Of a stretch of DNA of 39,399 bases, positions 1 to 9,867 are shown in pieces. The stretch comes from Kluyvera cryocrescens NBRC 102467 (lineage in GTDB: Bacteria; Pseudomonadota; Gammaproteobacteria; Enterobacterales; Enterobacteriaceae). Under the pieces are notes generated by a model, which was not told the origin of the DNA, did no database searches, and saw only the letters and a list, made by a program, of their open reading frames with translations. Both the position numbers and the translations under genes were made by a program. Location of the stretch: positions 1 through 39,399 of the forward strand of contig NZ_BCTM01000037.1 in the NCBI RefSeq assembly GCF_001571285.1, written 5' to 3'. Numbering within the stretch: position 1 is the first letter of the stretch; every line of letters begins with the position of its first letter.

Positions 1-36
1 TATTGACCGGCCTGATGGCGGGTTAATAACAGAATT
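1..36 (+). other. 23S-5S internal spacer of an rRNA operon (partial)
   Basis: The bases just before the 5S gene resemble the end of enterobacterial 23S-5S spacers (AACAGAATT immediately before TGCCTGGCGG). The 23S gene itself lies outside the window. In E. coli the operon at this place, upstream of mobB, is rrnA, and the gene order here matches that. Confidence 0.7.
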
Positions 37-156
37 TGCCTGGCGGCAGTAGCGCGGTGGTCCCACCTGACCCCATGCCGAACTCAGAAGTGAAACGCCG
101 TAGCGCCGATGGTAGTGTGGGGTCTCCCCATGCGAGAGTAGGGAACTGCCAGGCAT
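37..156 (+). rRNA. rrfA: 5S ribosomal RNA
   Basis: The gene is 120 nt, begins TGCCTGGCGG and ends CTGCCAGGCAT, so the two ends pair as helix I of 5S rRNA. The internal CCATGCCGAACTCAGAAGTG stretch is the conserved loop region. It is the last gene of the rRNA operon and is followed at once by a strong terminator. The symbol rrfA rests on synteny with E. coli (next to mobB), not on the 5S sequence, which is nearly the same in every copy. Confidence 0.97.
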
Positions 157-169
157 CAAATAAGTGAAG

Positions 170-197
170 AAGCCCATCCTGACGGATGGGCTTTTTT
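170..197 (+). terminator. rRNA operon intrinsic terminator
   Basis: AAGCCCATCC pairs perfectly with GGATGGGCTT across a TGAC loop and is followed by a T run. It lies 13 nt after the 5S gene. Confidence 0.93.
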
Positions 198-303
198 GCG
201 TCTGTACGTCAGAAAAAAGAACGATTACTGACAAGTTCCGGCACTTTTCCCCGCGGGATAAGCCGGGCGATGAAGTTACCGTCTCCCTTAACTGCAGTTT
301 TCG

Positions 304-819
304 CTAATCATCGATCTGGCGAGACAACCACTCAACAATAAACTCCACAATTTCATGTAGATCATTCAGATTCAGCACGGGCAACTCAACATTTATCGCA
401 GTATCACTGGCCACCGCGATCGTATGCTCATCGATAGTCAGCTCGCTGACGTGATGCCCCGCCGCCTCACGAAATAGTAAAATCTTGGCGACGGCATCGT
501 GCTTGAACCCTTCCACCAGTACCAAATCCAACTTTGATGCGTCCATTCGACTCACCAGCCAGTGGAGATCGAGCTCCTCTTCTTCCGCTGTTTCCGTCAT
601 AAGCGCCCAGCGCTGCTTGCTCGCGACCAGCGTTTGCGCCGCTCCCGCTTTTCGCAATTCATAGCTGTCTTTCCCTGGTTTATCGACATCCATATTGTGA
701 TGAGTATGCTTGATTAACCCCGGGCGGATACCACGAGCGCAAAGTTCAGGGATCAATTTTTTCAGAAGCGTCGTTTTTCCGGTGCCACTCCAGGCTGCAA
801 TCGCTAATAGCGGAATCAT
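304..819 (-). CDS. mobB: Molybdopterin-guanine dinucleotide biosynthesis adaptor protein MobB
   Basis: The 171-residue protein starts with a P-loop ([12 protein letters not shown], about residues 8-19), followed by the conserved [11 protein letters not shown] segment. This is the MobB family, a GTP-binding helper of MobA in making the bis-MGD cofactor. The start ATG overlaps the mobA stop as ATGA, so the two are translationally coupled on the minus strand. The length is close to E. coli MobB. MobB is not essential for cofactor synthesis in E. coli; it is thought to assist delivery or efficiency. Its product supports enzymes such as FdoG, encoded further along this window. Confidence 0.95.
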   Translation of the reverse strand: MIPLLAIAAWSGTGKTTLLKKLIPELCARGIRPGLIKHTHHNMDVDKPGKDSYELRKAGAAQTLVASKQRWALMTETAEEEELDLHWLVSRMDASKLDLVLVEGFKHDAVAKILLFREAAGHHVSELTIDEHTIAVASDTAINVELPVLNLNDLHEIVEFIVEWLSRQIDD

Positions 820-1400
820 TTTTCCACCTGATTTTGCTGTAAATCTTGCGGTGTATTCATATTGTGAAATGCTGATTTCATGTCGCTAAAGTCTACCGAA
901 TGACCGCCAACTTCACGCATAAACACCATGACTCGACGATCGCCGCGAGCCAAATACTCTTCTATTTTTGATGCCAGGCTGCGGTGAACTAATACCACTG
1001 CTGGGTGATCGCGTTCACCATCATGTACCCAAACAACGGGGGCCTGATGGCGTTTGTTTTCCAGGCGTTCAGCTAAAAACTCGGGAATAAAAGGCGTGTC
1101 GCAGGGACAAAACAAAAACCATTCGGCTGAAACCTGCTGTATTACCGACAGGATACCGGCGAGCGGTCCAGGGTAGCCTGGCAGGGTATCGGTGATGATC
1201 GGTAAACCGCTCGCCTGGTAAACTGGCAGATTACGATTTGCGCTAATCACAATTGAATTGACCTGCGGGCGCAGACGGTCAGCGACGTGCTGCCATAACG
1301 GTTTACCGTTAAGCAGCATCAACCCCTTATCCTTACCACCCATTCTGGAGGCTTTACCACCTGCCAGCACCACGCCGGTTATCTGGCTATTCGCTTTCAC
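816..1400 (-). CDS. mobA: Molybdenum cofactor guanylyltransferase MobA
   Basis: MobA transfers GMP from GTP to Mo-molybdopterin to form molybdopterin guanine dinucleotide. The 194-residue protein has the nucleotidyltransferase signature [16 protein letters not shown] at about residues 12-27, and a CPCDTPF metal/nucleotide site near residue 100. The length equals the family norm. It is the first gene of the mobAB operon and diverges from yihD with about 70 bp between their starts, so both promoters must lie in that short gap. FdoG needs the bis-MGD form of the cofactor that this enzyme makes. Confidence 0.97.
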   Translation of the reverse strand: MKANSQITGVVLAGGKASRMGGKDKGLMLLNGKPLWQHVADRLRPQVNSIVISANRNLPVYQASGLPIITDTLPGYPGPLAGILSVIQQVSAEWFLFCPCDTPFIPEFLAERLENKRHQAPVVWVHDGERDHPAVVLVHRSLASKIEEYLARGDRRVMVFMREVGGHSVDFSDMKSAFHNMNTPQDLQQNQVEK

Positions 1401-1469
1401 TGCTATCGCCTCTTTTATTGTGGGGGTTACCCTGCTACCGTGTCTTTATCAAGCGTAAGGAGCACGACC

Positions 1470-1739
1470 ATGAAATGTAAACGTCTGAATGAAGTTATTG
1501 AACTCCTCCAGCCAGCCTGGCAGAAAGAGCCTGAGCTGAATCTTATGCAATTTTTGCAGAAACTGGCGAAAGAGTCAGGCTATGACGGTGAATTGGCCGA
1601 TTTAACGGACGATATTCTGATCTACCATCTGAAAATGCGCGACTCAGCCAAAGATGCGGTGATCCCGGGGATTCAGAAAGATTATGAAGAAGATTTCAAA
1701 ACCGCGCTGCTGCGCGCTCGTGGTGTGATTAAAGAGTAA
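1470..1739 (+). CDS. yihD: YihD family conserved protein
   Basis: The 89-residue product starts [17 protein letters not shown] and is colinear with E. coli YihD (DUF1040) over its whole length. An in-frame GTG at 1440 would add ten residues, but the ATG at 1470 has TAAGGAG 7 nt upstream and gives the exact family length, so I chose it. The protein is small, mostly helical and lacks a signal peptide. Its function is unknown. It precedes the srkA-dsbA pair by 76 bp. Confidence 0.93.
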   Translation: MKCKRLNEVIELLQPAWQKEPELNLMQFLQKLAKESGYDGELADLTDDILIYHLKMRDSAKDAVIPGIQKDYEEDFKTALLRARGVIKE

Positions 1740-1815
1740 AAGGTTGTAAGCAGAGCCGATCAACCCGCCACGAAATGATATCCTGAATCATTCGTATCGT
1801 TAGTCGGATGTCAGG

Positions 1816-2802
1816 ATGAACGACAAGGCTTTCACATTCCAGACTCTCCACCCGGACACTATTATTGATGCCCTGTTCGAACAGGGCATTCGGGTGGATT
1901 CTGGTCTTACCCCTCTTAATAGCTATGAGAATCGGGTTTATCAGTTTCAGGACGAAGATCGCCGCCGCATGGTGGTGAAGTTCTATCGTCCGGAGCGCTG
2001 GTCTGCCGAACAGATTCTTGAAGAGCATCAGTTTGCGCTGGAGCTGGTACAGGATGATGTACCGGTCGCGGCGCCACTTGTCTTTAACGATAAGACGTTG
2101 CTGACCCATGATGGTTTCTACTTTACCGTCTTTCCAAGCGTGGGGGGCCGGCAGTTTGAGTCTGATAATCTCGATCAGATGGAGTGGGTTGGGCGCTACT
2201 TGGGCCGCCTGCATCAGACGGGGCGCAAATCTCGCTTTACTGCTCGCCCGGATATCGGCGTCAAAGAATACCTTATTGAACCGCGTGCCGTGTTTGAAGA
2301 CTCGGTCCTGATCCCCGCAGCCTTAAAAGAGCGTTTCCTGAAGGCGACGGATGACCTTATTGACGCGGTCATGGGGCAGTGGCACGGGCGCTTTGATGTG
2401 CTGCGCTTACACGGTGATTGTCATGCCGGGAATATTCTCTGGCGAGATGGCCCGATGTTTGTCGATCTCGATGATGCACGCAACGGTCCTGCGGTGCAGG
2501 ATCTTTGGATGCTGCTTAATGGCTCTGTTGCTGAGAGGCGTATGCAGCTTGAAATGATCGTAGAGGCTTATGAGGAATTCAGCAGCTTCAATTCAGATGA
2601 ATTAGCGCTGATTGAGCCTTTACGCGCAATGCGGTTGGTTTATTATCTTGCCTGGATTATCCGGCGCTGGGATGACCCTGCATTTCCGAAAAATTTTCCT
2701 TGGTTAACCGGGGAAGATTTCTGGCATCGGCAGATTGCTACTTTCGTTGAGCAGGTGAAGGTTCTGCAAGAACCCCCTCTACAGCTAACGCCAATGTATT
2801 AA
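1816..2802 (+). CDS. srkA: Stress response kinase SrkA (YihE/RdoA)
   Basis: The protein has 328 residues, the same as E. coli SrkA, a cytosolic Ser/Thr protein kinase with an APH/choline-kinase fold that protects stressed cells from death. The catalytic loop LHGDCHAGNILW falls at residues 198-209, with Asp201 as the base, and the metal-binding VDLDDA holds Asp217. It sits 27 bp upstream of dsbA; in E. coli the two are cotranscribed and the locus belongs to the Cpx envelope-stress regulon. I did not find a clear GTAAA-N5-GTAAA CpxR box in the 76 bp upstream of this copy. Confidence 0.96.
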   Translation: MNDKAFTFQTLHPDTIIDALFEQGIRVDSGLTPLNSYENRVYQFQDEDRRRMVVKFYRPERWSAEQILEEHQFALELVQDDVPVAAPLVFNDKTLLTHDGFYFTVFPSVGGRQFESDNLDQMEWVGRYLGRLHQTGRKSRFTARPDIGVKEYLIEPRAVFEDSVLIPAALKERFLKATDDLIDAVMGQWHGRFDVLRLHGDCHAGNILWRDGPMFVDLDDARNGPAVQDLWMLLNGSVAERRMQLEMIVEAYEEFSSFNSDELALIEPLRAMRLVYYLAWIIRRWDDPAFPKNFPWLTGEDFWHRQIATFVEQVKVLQEPPLQLTPMY

Positions 2803-2829
2803 TTCGACACAGTCAGGAGAGAGTGAGTT

Positions 2830-3453
2830 ATGAAAAAGGTTTGGCTTGCGCTGGCAGGTATGATTCTGGCATTCAGCGCATCCGCTGCTCAGATTACCGA
2901 AGGCAAACAATATATTACCATCGATAAACCGGTTGCAGGTGAGCCGCAGGTGCTGGAGTTCTTCTCCTTCTACTGCCCGCATTGCTATCAGTTCGAGGAA
3001 GTTCTTCACGTTTCTGATAACGTGAAGAAAAAGCTTCCTGAAGGCGTAAAAATGACCAAGTACCACGTTGAGTTCCTGGGACCATTGGGCAAGGATCTGA
3101 CTCAGGCGTGGGCGGTTGCGATGGCGCTGGGCGTTGAAGATAAGGTCACCGTACCGATGTTTGAAGCCGTGCAGAAAACACAAACGGTTCAGACTGTTGC
3201 CGATATCCGTAACGTCTTCATTAACGCCGGCGTGAAAGGTGATGACTATGACGCGGCATGGAACAGCTTCGTGGTGAAATCCATGGTTGCTCAGCAAGAA
3301 AAAGCCGCGGCCGATCTGCAACTGCAGGGTGTTCCAGCGATGTTCGTTAATGGTAAATACCAGCTGAACCCGCAGGGTATGGATACCAGCAATATGGATG
3401 TCTTTGTTGCTCAGTATGCTGATGCTGTGAAACAGCTTGTTGAGATGAAATAA
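2830..3453 (+). CDS. dsbA: Periplasmic thiol:disulfide oxidoreductase DsbA
   Basis: DsbA introduces disulfide bonds into exported proteins and is reoxidised by DsbB. The 207-residue precursor has a 19-residue Sec signal peptide ([19 protein letters not shown]). The active site CPHC lies in a thioredoxin fold ([13 protein letters not shown], precursor residues about 46-58), and the cis-proline loop is [15 protein letters not shown] Shine-Dalgarno sequence precedes ATG 2830. A strong bidirectional hairpin directly follows the stop codon. Everything matches the E. coli protein in length and motif order. Confidence 0.98.
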   Translation: MKKVWLALAGMILAFSASAAQITEGKQYITIDKPVAGEPQVLEFFSFYCPHCYQFEEVLHVSDNVKKKLPEGVKMTKYHVEFLGPLGKDLTQAWAVAMALGVEDKVTVPMFEAVQKTQTVQTVADIRNVFINAGVKGDDYDAAWNSFVVKSMVAQQEKAAADLQLQGVPAMFVNGKYQLNPQGMDTSNMDVFVAQYADAVKQLVEMK

Positions 3454-3457
3454 AACG

Positions 3458-3485
3458 AAAACGCCGGTCATAGACCGGCGTTTTT
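3458..3485 (+). terminator. Bidirectional terminator between dsbA and yihG
   Basis: ACGCCGGTC (3461-3469) pairs with GACCGGCGT (3473-3481) across a 3-nt loop. There is an A run before and a T run after, so it works for both convergent genes. The yihG stop codon (3468-3470) lies inside the hairpin. Confidence 0.92.
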
Positions 3486-4376
3486 GTATTCTGCTTTGGT
3501 TGCATCAATTTGCCGATCTTTCTCTTCCCATAACGCGTTCAGCCACAGCTGAAAACGCCGCTTGAAGTTCTTATCCCCAACATAATCGCCGTGCAGCTCA
3601 GGGTCGATCGGACGAAGATTGACGCGAACCACAATGCGCGTCAGCTTACCGCTCAGCATATCGTAAAACGGTGTCTTATCGTTTTCGGGATAGCACAGCG
3701 TGACGTCGAGCAGCTTATCAAACTGAGACCCCAATACATTCAATGCCATGGCAATACCAGCCGCTTTAGGTGGCAGCAGGTTTTTATAAGGCGAGCGGGT
3801 CTGCTGTTGTTTTTCCGGCGTGAAACGGGACCCTTCGACGAAATTGACGATGGTCGTCGGATGTGCACGGAATTTTTCACAAGAGCGGCGGGTTGTTTCT
3901 ACATCCTTGCCGCGACGTTCTGGGTGGCGAATCAAATAGCTTCGCGAGTAACGACGCATAAAAGGCATGTCCAGCGCCCAGCACGCGAGGCCCATAAATG
4001 GTACCCAGGCTAGCTGTTGCTTTAGGAAATACTTGTTCATAGGAATGCGGTTACGAAAAATAACGCACAGCACCACAATGTCTGCCCAGCTATGGTGATT
4101 ACAGATAAGGAGATACCAGTTCTTCTTATTTAAGGTATCCAACCCCTGGATATCCCACTTGAGCCAAGGGTTTAAATGCAGCAGTGCGGCGAGCCCTGCG
4201 CACCAGCAGTACATCATAAAATTACAGAATACCGAGACTGAACGCCAGATCGCCGGAACAGGGAAAATGAGCTTGATGATCCCTGCGAGGATTATCGGAA
4301 TGGAGCACAATATAGTCAGTAAAATAGTAAGCGCGATACTTATGGGCAGTGTTATCGCTGCGAGCAATCTCGACAT
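3468..4376 (-). CDS. yihG: Inner-membrane acyltransferase YihG (PlsC/LPLAT family)
   Basis: The 302-residue protein has two hydrophobic segments at the N terminus (residues 5-60). The 1-acylglycerol-phosphate acyltransferase block NHHSWAD (about residues 93-99, the HX4D catalytic pair) and a VEGSR motif follow. This is YihG, a PlsC-like enzyme reported in E. coli to influence phospholipid acyl composition. E. coli has yihF between dsbA and yihG; here the gap is negative (the yihG stop lies in the dsbA terminator), so yihF is absent. The gene faces dsbA and diverges from polA. Confidence 0.93.
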   Translation of the reverse strand: MSRLLAAITLPISIALTILLTILCSIPIILAGIIKLIFPVPAIWRSVSVFCNFMMYCWCAGLAALLHLNPWLKWDIQGLDTLNKKNWYLLICNHHSWADIVVLCVIFRNRIPMNKYFLKQQLAWVPFMGLACWALDMPFMRRYSRSYLIRHPERRGKDVETTRRSCEKFRAHPTTIVNFVEGSRFTPEKQQQTRSPYKNLLPPKAAGIAMALNVLGSQFDKLLDVTLCYPENDKTPFYDMLSGKLTRIVVRVNLRPIDPELHGDYVGDKNFKRRFQLWLNALWEEKDRQIDATKAEYKNAGL

Positions 4377-4772
4377 AGTTTGTTTATTCAGATAGTTAGT
4401 TATTTAACGTGTACAGATAAAAGAACACAAGGCGCTGATTTTACCAGAAAACGCGCTAAATGACGGGTCTTAGCGGAATAGAAAAAGGAGCGTCGCGTCT
4501 ATCCACACTGTGTGAATTATCATCAAACTGTGATTTATTGTAACGATCGAGTATTAATTAATTGAAAAATAATGATTATTTTGTATTTAACTCTGGGTTA
4601 CATATTATTTGTTATGAATAAAATAAAATTACTCACAAACTTATCCACAATTTGTTTTGCGTGCGATCGCGAAGATCTCTAAATCTTTTCACGTTATTTT
4701 GGCGAAAAATTCATGTTTTCATGCTGTCTGTGGCATCCTTTACCCATAATCTGATAAACAGGCACGGAAATT
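4377..4772. promoter_or_regulatory. yihG-polA divergent intergenic region with DnaA box
   Basis: This 396-bp AT-rich gap holds the promoters of both yihG and polA. A perfect DnaA box TTATCCACA lies at 4641-4649, and a one-mismatch copy CTATCCACA at 4499-4507. DnaA boxes in the polA promoter region have been described in E. coli, so these are likely functional. No open reading frame of interest and no RNA gene were seen. Confidence 0.6.
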
Positions 4773-7565
4773 ATGGTTCAGATCCCAGAAAACCCTCTTA
4801 TCCTCGTTGATGGCTCTTCTTATCTCTATCGGGCATATCACGCATTCCCACCGCTGACTAACCGTGCAGGTGAGCCAACAGGCGCGATGTACGGCGTGTT
4901 GAATATGCTGCGCAGCTTGATCCTGCAATACCAGCCGACCCATGCGGTTGTGGTTTTTGATGCGAAGGGAAAAACCTTCCGTGATGAACTGTTTGAAGAC
5001 TATAAATCACATCGTCCCCCGATGCCGGACGATCTGCGTGCGCAAATTGAACCACTGCATACCATGGTGAAGGCGATGGGCCTGCCATTGCTGGCGGTTT
5101 CCGGCGTTGAAGCTGATGACGTTATCGGTACGCTGGCGCGTGAAGCTGAGAAAATCGGCCGCCCGGTGCTTATCAGTACCGGTGATAAAGATATGGCGCA
5201 GCTGGTAACGCCGGGCATTACGCTTATCAATACCATGACCAATACGATCCTCGGTCCTGAGGAAGTGGTCGCAAAATATGGCGTACCGCCAGAGCTGATT
5301 ATCGACTTCCTCGCGCTGATGGGCGATTCCTCGGATAATATTCCAGGCGTTCCAGGCGTTGGCGAGAAGACTGCGCAGGCTTTGCTGCAGGGCCTGGGTG
5401 GACTTGACGCGCTATATGGTGAGCCGGAAAAAATTGCGGGTTTGACCTTCCGTGGCGCGAAGACCATGGCCGCCAAACTTGAGCAGAATAAAGACCTCGC
5501 CTATCTCTCCTACAAGCTGGCAACCATCAAGACTGACGTCGAACTGGAGCTGGGCTGCGAACAGTTGACCGTGATGCCTCCGGCGGCAGATGAACTGCTG
5601 GAACTGTTCAAGAAGTATGAATTTAAACGCTGGATAACCGATGTTGAGTCTGGCACCTGGATGCAGGCCAAAGGCGGTAAACCCGCGGCTAAGCCTTCAC
5701 AATCCGCGAGTGCTGTGGAACCGGAAGAAGAAGTTGAGGTAGCAACGACTCTTTCTGCGGATCATTACGTCACGATTCTGGATGAAGAAACGCTGCTGGC
5801 GTGGATCGAAAAACTCAAAAAAGCCCCATTATTTGCTTTCGATACCGAGACGGACAGTCTCGATAATATCTCCGCTAATATGGTTGGCCTGTCGTTTGCC
5901 ATTGAACCCGGCGTGGCGGCTTATGTGCCGGTTGCGCATGATTATCTCGATGCGCCAGAACAGATCTCTCGCGAGCGCGCCCTGGAGTTACTCAAACCGC
6001 TGCTGGAAGATGACAGCCTGCTGAAAGTCGGCCAGAACCTGAAGTTCGATCGCGGTATTCTGGCCAACTATGGTATTGAGCTGCGTGGTATTGCCTTTGA
6101 TACCATGCTCGAGTCCTACACGCTGGATAGCGTCGCCGGCCGCCATGATATGGACAGTCTCTCTGACCGCTGGTTGAAGCATAAAACGATCACCTTTGAA
6201 GAGATTGCCGGGAAGGGCAAAAATCAGCTTACCTTTAACCAGATTGCGCTGGAAGAAGCGGGCCGCTACGCCGCGGAAGATGCGGATGTCACTCTACAGC
6301 TGCATCTGAAAATGTGGCCGAAGCTCCAGAAAACGGCAGGGCCGCTGCGCATTTTCAACGAAATTGAGATACCGCTGGTGCCGGTACTGTCGCGCATTGA
6401 ACGCAACGGGGTGAAAATTAACCCTACCGTATTGCATGCGCACTCGCAGGAAATCGCTAAGCGTCTGGTTGAGCTGGAGCAAAAAGCTTATGAGATTGCT
6501 GGTGAAGAATTTAACCTCTCTTCGCCAAAGCAGCTGCAGACCATTTTGTTTGAAAAACAGGGTATTAAGCCGCTGAAGAAAACCCCTGGCGGCGCTCCGT
6601 CGACCTCTGAAGAGGTGCTGGAAGAGCTGGCGCTGGATTACCCGCTGCCAAAAGTGATCCTGGAGTATCGTGGGCTGGCGAAGCTGAAGTCGACCTATAC
6701 CGACAAGCTGCCGCTGATGATCAATCCGAAAACCGGGCGTGTTCACACCTCCTATCATCAGGCGGTGACGGCGACCGGTCGTCTATCTTCCACCGATCCA
6801 AACCTGCAAAATATTCCGGTGCGCAGCGAAGAAGGCCGTCGTATTCGTCAGGCATTTATCGCGCCGGAAGATTACGTCATCGTGTCAGCGGACTACTCGC
6901 AAATTGAACTGCGTATTATGGCGCATCTGTCACGCGACGAAGGGCTGCTTAAGGCCTTTGCGGAAGGTAAGGATATTCACCGTGCCACGGCGGCCGAAGT
7001 GTTTGGCCTACCGCTGGAAAGCGTGAGTAGCGATCAGCGTCGTAGTGCGAAAGCGATAAACTTTGGCCTGATTTACGGTATGAGTGCTTTTGGCTTGGCG
7101 CGCCAACTGAACATTCCGCGTAAAGAAGCGCAGAAGTATATGGATCTCTACTTCGAACGTTACCCTGGCGTACTGGAATATATGGAACGCACGCGTGCGC
7201 AGGCGAAAGAGCAAGGATACGTCGAAACCCTGGATGGTCGTCGTCTGTATCTTCCGGACATCAAATCCAGCAACGGTGCACGCCGTGCCGGCGCCGAACG
7301 CGCGGCGATTAACGCCCCAATGCAGGGGACTGCTGCCGATGTCATCAAAAGGGCCATGATTGCGGTTGATCGTTGGTTAGAAGATGAGAAGCCGCGCGTT
7401 CGCATGATCATGCAGGTCCACGATGAATTGGTCTTTGAGGTTCACAAAGACGATGTCGATGCGGTAGCGAAGAAAGTGCATGAATTGATGGAAAACAGCA
7501 CTAAGCTTGATGTCCCGCTGCTGGTGGAAGTCGGCAGCGGCGAAAACTGGGATCAAGCGCATTAA
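4773..7565 (+). CDS. polA: DNA polymerase I
   Basis: The 930-residue protein (E. coli has 928) has three domains. The 5'-nuclease occupies residues 1 to about 320 with acidic motifs such as VEADDVIG and GDSSDNIPG. The 3'-5' exonuclease is at about 325-520 with FAFDTETDS (Asp357, Glu359). The family A polymerase follows, with motif [10 protein letters not shown] (Asp707) and motif C VHDE (Asp884, Glu885). All catalytic acids are present, so proofreading and polymerase activities should be intact. It fills repair and Okazaki gaps. The linker at about 300-325 ([18 protein letters not shown]) is a low-complexity insert that accounts for the length difference. Confidence 0.99.
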   Translation: MVQIPENPLILVDGSSYLYRAYHAFPPLTNRAGEPTGAMYGVLNMLRSLILQYQPTHAVVVFDAKGKTFRDELFEDYKSHRPPMPDDLRAQIEPLHTMVKAMGLPLLAVSGVEADDVIGTLAREAEKIGRPVLISTGDKDMAQLVTPGITLINTMTNTILGPEEVVAKYGVPPELIIDFLALMGDSSDNIPGVPGVGEKTAQALLQGLGGLDALYGEPEKIAGLTFRGAKTMAAKLEQNKDLAYLSYKLATIKTDVELELGCEQLTVMPPAADELLELFKKYEFKRWITDVESGTWMQAKGGKPAAKPSQSASAVEPEEEVEVATTLSADHYVTILDEETLLAWIEKLKKAPLFAFDTETDSLDNISANMVGLSFAIEPGVAAYVPVAHDYLDAPEQISRERALELLKPLLEDDSLLKVGQNLKFDRGILANYGIELRGIAFDTMLESYTLDSVAGRHDMDSLSDRWLKHKTITFEEIAGKGKNQLTFNQIALEEAGRYAAEDADVTLQLHLKMWPKLQKTAGPLRIFNEIEIPLVPVLSRIERNGVKINPTVLHAHSQEIAKRLVELEQKAYEIAGEEFNLSSPKQLQTILFEKQGIKPLKKTPGGAPSTSEEVLEELALDYPLPKVILEYRGLAKLKSTYTDKLPLMINPKTGRVHTSYHQAVTATGRLSSTDPNLQNIPVRSEEGRRIRQAFIAPEDYVIVSADYSQIELRIMAHLSRDEGLLKAFAEGKDIHRATAAEVFGLPLESVSSDQRRSAKAINFGLIYGMSAFGLARQLNIPRKEAQKYMDLYFERYPGVLEYMERTRAQAKEQGYVETLDGRRLYLPDIKSSNGARRAGAERAAINAPMQGTAADVIKRAMIAVDRWLEDEKPRVRMIMQVHDELVFEVHKDDVDAVAKKVHELMENSTKLDVPLLVEVGSGENWDQAH

Positions 7566-7712
7566 GTGTTCGATGATAAACGTCGTTTTCTGTAAGTAAG
7601 CAACAAAGCTTATCTAATTTTGTGATGAACATTAGAATTTGTTATGTAACAAGTGAAAAAAAACTACAAAAAATGCTTTCTGTGAACCGTAAAAAAGAGT
7701 AGAGTTAATCTC

Positions 7713-7821
7713 GTAGGGTACAGAGGTAAGATGTTCTATCTTTCAGACCTTTTACTTCACGTAATCGGATTTGGCTGAATATTTTAGCCGCCCCAGTCAG
7801 TAATGACTGGGGCGTTTTTTA
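7713..7821 (+). ncRNA. spf: Spot 42 small RNA
   Basis: The sequence from GTAGGGTACAGAGGTAAG to the final hairpin matches the E. coli Spot 42 RNA almost base for base, and it sits in the same place just after polA. Spot 42 is an Hfq-dependent sRNA of about 109 nt that represses catabolic and uptake genes by base pairing and is itself repressed by CRP-cAMP. The 3' hairpin GCCCCAGTCA/TGACTGGGGC followed by TTTTTT (about 7777-7820) is its terminator and Hfq-binding tail. A TGTGA half-site at 7681-7685 lies about 30 nt before the start, where CRP repression would be expected. Confidence 0.95.
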
Positions 7822-7890
7822 TTGGGCGAAAGAAAAGTTTTCGCAGCAGTCATGGTGGTTACGATGGGGTCAAACGAAGGCATAAAACGG

Positions 7891-7924
7891 GCCCGGAACA
7901 GGGCGCCAGGCGCCGCTATCCGGG
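7891..7924. repeat. REP-like hairpin between spf and engB
   Basis: CCCGGA (7892-7897) pairs with TCCGGG (7919-7924), and between them GGCGCC occurs twice, making a nested hairpin typical of enterobacterial REP/PU elements. It lies just downstream of the engB stop, where REP elements protect mRNA 3' ends. Confidence 0.6.
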
Positions 7925-7937
7925 ATTAAGGCGGGAA

Positions 7938-8573
7938 TTACTCTTCTGCGGCTTCGGCTTCTTCCTGCGGTGGAATTTCGCTATACCAGCTATCCAGCTT
8001 CTGACGCAGTTTGTCTACACCCAGCTTTTTCAGTGAAGAAAATGCTTCGACCTGCACGTCTCCATTAAAGGCAACAACCGCTTCACGCACCTGATTGAGC
8101 TGCGCTTTACGTGCGCCGCTTGCCAGCTTATCAGCCTTGGTCAGCAGGACCAGAACCTGAATGTCACTCGCCACGGCCCATTCGATCATCTGCTGGTCGA
8201 GATCCTTCAGCGGATGGCGAATATCCATCAGAATGACTAAACCTTTCAGGCACAGACGTTTTTCCAGGTATTCACCCAGCGCCTTTTGCCATTTGATTTT
8301 CATCTCTTCCGGAACCTGCGCATAGCCATAGCCCGGCAAATCGACAAGGCGTTTACCTTCCACGACTTCAAACAGGTTGATGAGCTGCGTACGTCCCGGC
8401 GTTTTTGAGGTACGCGCCAGGCTTTTTTGATTGGTAAGCGTATTCAGCGCGCTGGATTTCCCCGCGTTGGAACGCCCAGCGAAGGCCACTTCGATCCCCG
8501 TATCGGAAGGTAAGTGGCGGATATCAGGCGCACTTGTCACAAAGTGCGTCTGTTGGTAATTCAGGTTAGTCAA
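7938..8573 (-). CDS. engB: Ribosome biogenesis GTPase EngB (YsxC/YihA)
   Basis: EngB is an essential GTPase of large-subunit assembly. Motifs are in order: G1 GRSNAGKSS (residues about 33-41), G3 DLPGYG and G4 TKAD. Two in-frame TTG codons could start it. The TTG at 8573 has ACGGAG 8 nt upstream and gives 211 residues beginning (M)[10 protein letters not shown], as in E. coli. The TTG at 8600 would place that Shine-Dalgarno sequence inside the gene, so I reject it. The C terminus ends in an acidic tail (EEAEAAEE). Confidence 0.95.
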   Translation of the reverse strand: MTNLNYQQTHFVTSAPDIRHLPSDTGIEVAFAGRSNAGKSSALNTLTNQKSLARTSKTPGRTQLINLFEVVEGKRLVDLPGYGYAQVPEEMKIKWQKALGEYLEKRLCLKGLVILMDIRHPLKDLDQQMIEWAVASDIQVLVLLTKADKLASGARKAQLNQVREAVVAFNGDVQVEAFSSLKKLGVDKLRQKLDSWYSEIPPQEEAEAAEE

Positions 8574-8848
8574 AACGGTTATCTCCGTTAAATCAGGCAA
8601 TGGGGGCGATTATACCCGATCGGTAGAAAAAGGCTGGTTTTCCTCAGGGCTCATTCACTGTAAGACGAAGCCCTGGCTCGTGTAGGACATTTGCCATTGC
8701 TGCTATGAGAAATATAAGAGAAATCTCTGATGATAAAACAACCGTATTATTAAAAATCATCATGTTATGACTGTTCAATAATCTGATTTGTTAGTTTTCC
8801 CCTCTTTCATGGCTTGTTAGTTTAACGCAACACGGTAAAGTAGCACCC

Positions 8849-9096
8849 ATCGGCGAGGGAGCCAGAAGGATTTAGACTCAGGATGAGGGGTCAGGAACGC
8901 CAGGAGGCGAAGACCTACGGAATCTGTCAGGATGACTAGCGTCTGGAGACGTTACAAAGGGATAGGGAACAATAACAGGGACTGTTATAGAGCTAACGGA
9001 TAAACAGGGCGCGTTGTAAGCCAACATGGAATGTGGAACCCGTAACGGGTTGTGAGTCAGGAAAAAAGGCGACAGATTACTCTGTCGCCTTTTTTC
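8849..9096 (+). ncRNA. csrC: CsrC small RNA (sponge for CsrA)
   Basis: The location between engB and yihI matches E. coli csrC. Conserved blocks are recognisable, including GACTCAGGATGAGG, GCCAGGAGGCGAAGAC and GAGTCAGGAAAAAAGGCGAC. The transcript holds more than a dozen GGA triplets, many in hairpin loops (AGGA, GGGA), which are the CsrA-binding elements. CsrC titrates CsrA and so relieves its translational control of carbon storage, motility and biofilm genes. The 5' end is inferred from a TAAAGT -10 at 8836-8841. The 3' end is the strong hairpin 9062-9096. The middle of the RNA differs from E. coli, as is usual for this gene. Confidence 0.92.
9062..9096 (+). terminator. csrC intrinsic terminator
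   Basis: AAAAAAGGCGACAGA pairs with TCTGTCGCCTTTTTT across a TTAC loop. This is one of the longest perfect stems in the window. Confidence 0.95.
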
Positions 9097-9163
9097 TTTG
9101 TTTGCTTTCTGCTAGATTCCGGCTCAATTCTATACTGAATAAAACGGCTTAAAGACGGACATC

Positions 9164-9679
9164 ATGAAAAAACCAACCTCTGCACCGCGCAGTAAAGCTC
9201 CGGGTAAACAGCGCCGTAAAACGCGTGAAGAATTGAACCTGGAAGCACGCGATCGTAAAAACGACAAAAAGCACCGTGGTAACGCGGCGGGCAGCCGTGC
9301 GAATGGCACTGGCGGAGCATCCGGCGGCAACAAACAAAAGCAGCAACAAGATCCTCGTATTGGTAGTAAAAAACCGATAGCGCTGGGCGTCACCGACGCT
9401 CCAGTCGTTAAACAGCCCAAACCGAAGAGCGAGAAACCTATGCTTTCACCGCAGGCCGAGCTGGATATGCTGGAGAGTGATGAGCGCCTGGATGCGCTGT
9501 TGGAGCGTCTTGAAAATGACGAAACCCTGTCTGCCGAAGATCAGAAATGGGTTGATGCCAAACTGGACAGAATTGATGAGCTGATGCAGCAGCTCGGCCT
9601 CTCTTACGATGACGACGAAGAAGAAGAGGAAGAAGAGGGCAAGGAAGAAATGATGCGCCTGCTGCGAGGTGGAAACTAA
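9164..9679 (+). CDS. yihI: Der GTPase-activating protein YihI
   Basis: The 171-residue protein is colinear with E. coli YihI (169). YihI stimulates the GTPase Der and so tunes 50S ribosome assembly. The N-terminal half is very basic and low in complexity ([22 protein letters not shown], Gly/Asn-rich to about residue 65). The middle has the helical core ([23 protein letters not shown]). The C terminus is a run of Asp/Glu around residues 148-160. It lies between csrC and hemN. Together with engB it makes this a small ribosome-assembly neighbourhood. Confidence 0.93.
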   Translation: MKKPTSAPRSKAPGKQRRKTREELNLEARDRKNDKKHRGNAAGSRANGTGGASGGNKQKQQQDPRIGSKKPIALGVTDAPVVKQPKPKSEKPMLSPQAELDMLESDERLDALLERLENDETLSAEDQKWVDAKLDRIDELMQQLGLSYDDDEEEEEEEGKEEMMRLLRGGN

Positions 9680-9682
9680 CGT

Positions 9683-9865
9683 TTGCACCCGATTGGCCTG
9701 CCAGTCCTGCTTATAACCCTTTTGGTTGTATGTTATCTGGGGTGGTTATTCGTTAAACTACGACGGTTGTCGCGGCGTCAAAGTTGGCTGCGCAACCGGC
9801 TGTGGCGCAGCAGTGCGGCCACGCCGGCAAGCCGTCGTCGTTCTCGACACCATCGCAAGGAGTGA
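9683..9865 (+). CDS. Possible small membrane protein, perhaps a DUF2489 remnant
   Basis: A TTG-initiated frame of 60 codons fills the yihI-hemN gap exactly, from 3 nt after the yihI stop to 2 nt before the hemN ATG. It encodes one hydrophobic segment (residues 5-24, LPVLLITLLVVCYLGWLFVK) followed by a strongly basic Arg/Ser-rich tail. In other gammaproteobacteria a DUF2489 membrane-protein gene sits between yihI and hemN, so this may be a shortened relic or a true small protein. No convincing Shine-Dalgarno sequence precedes it, and the end overlaps the hemN ribosome-binding site. I cannot tell coding from chance here. Confidence 0.35.
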   Translation: MHPIGLPVLLITLLVVCYLGWLFVKLRRLSRRQSWLRNRLWRSSAATPASRRRSRHHRKE

Positions 9866-9867
9866 GC

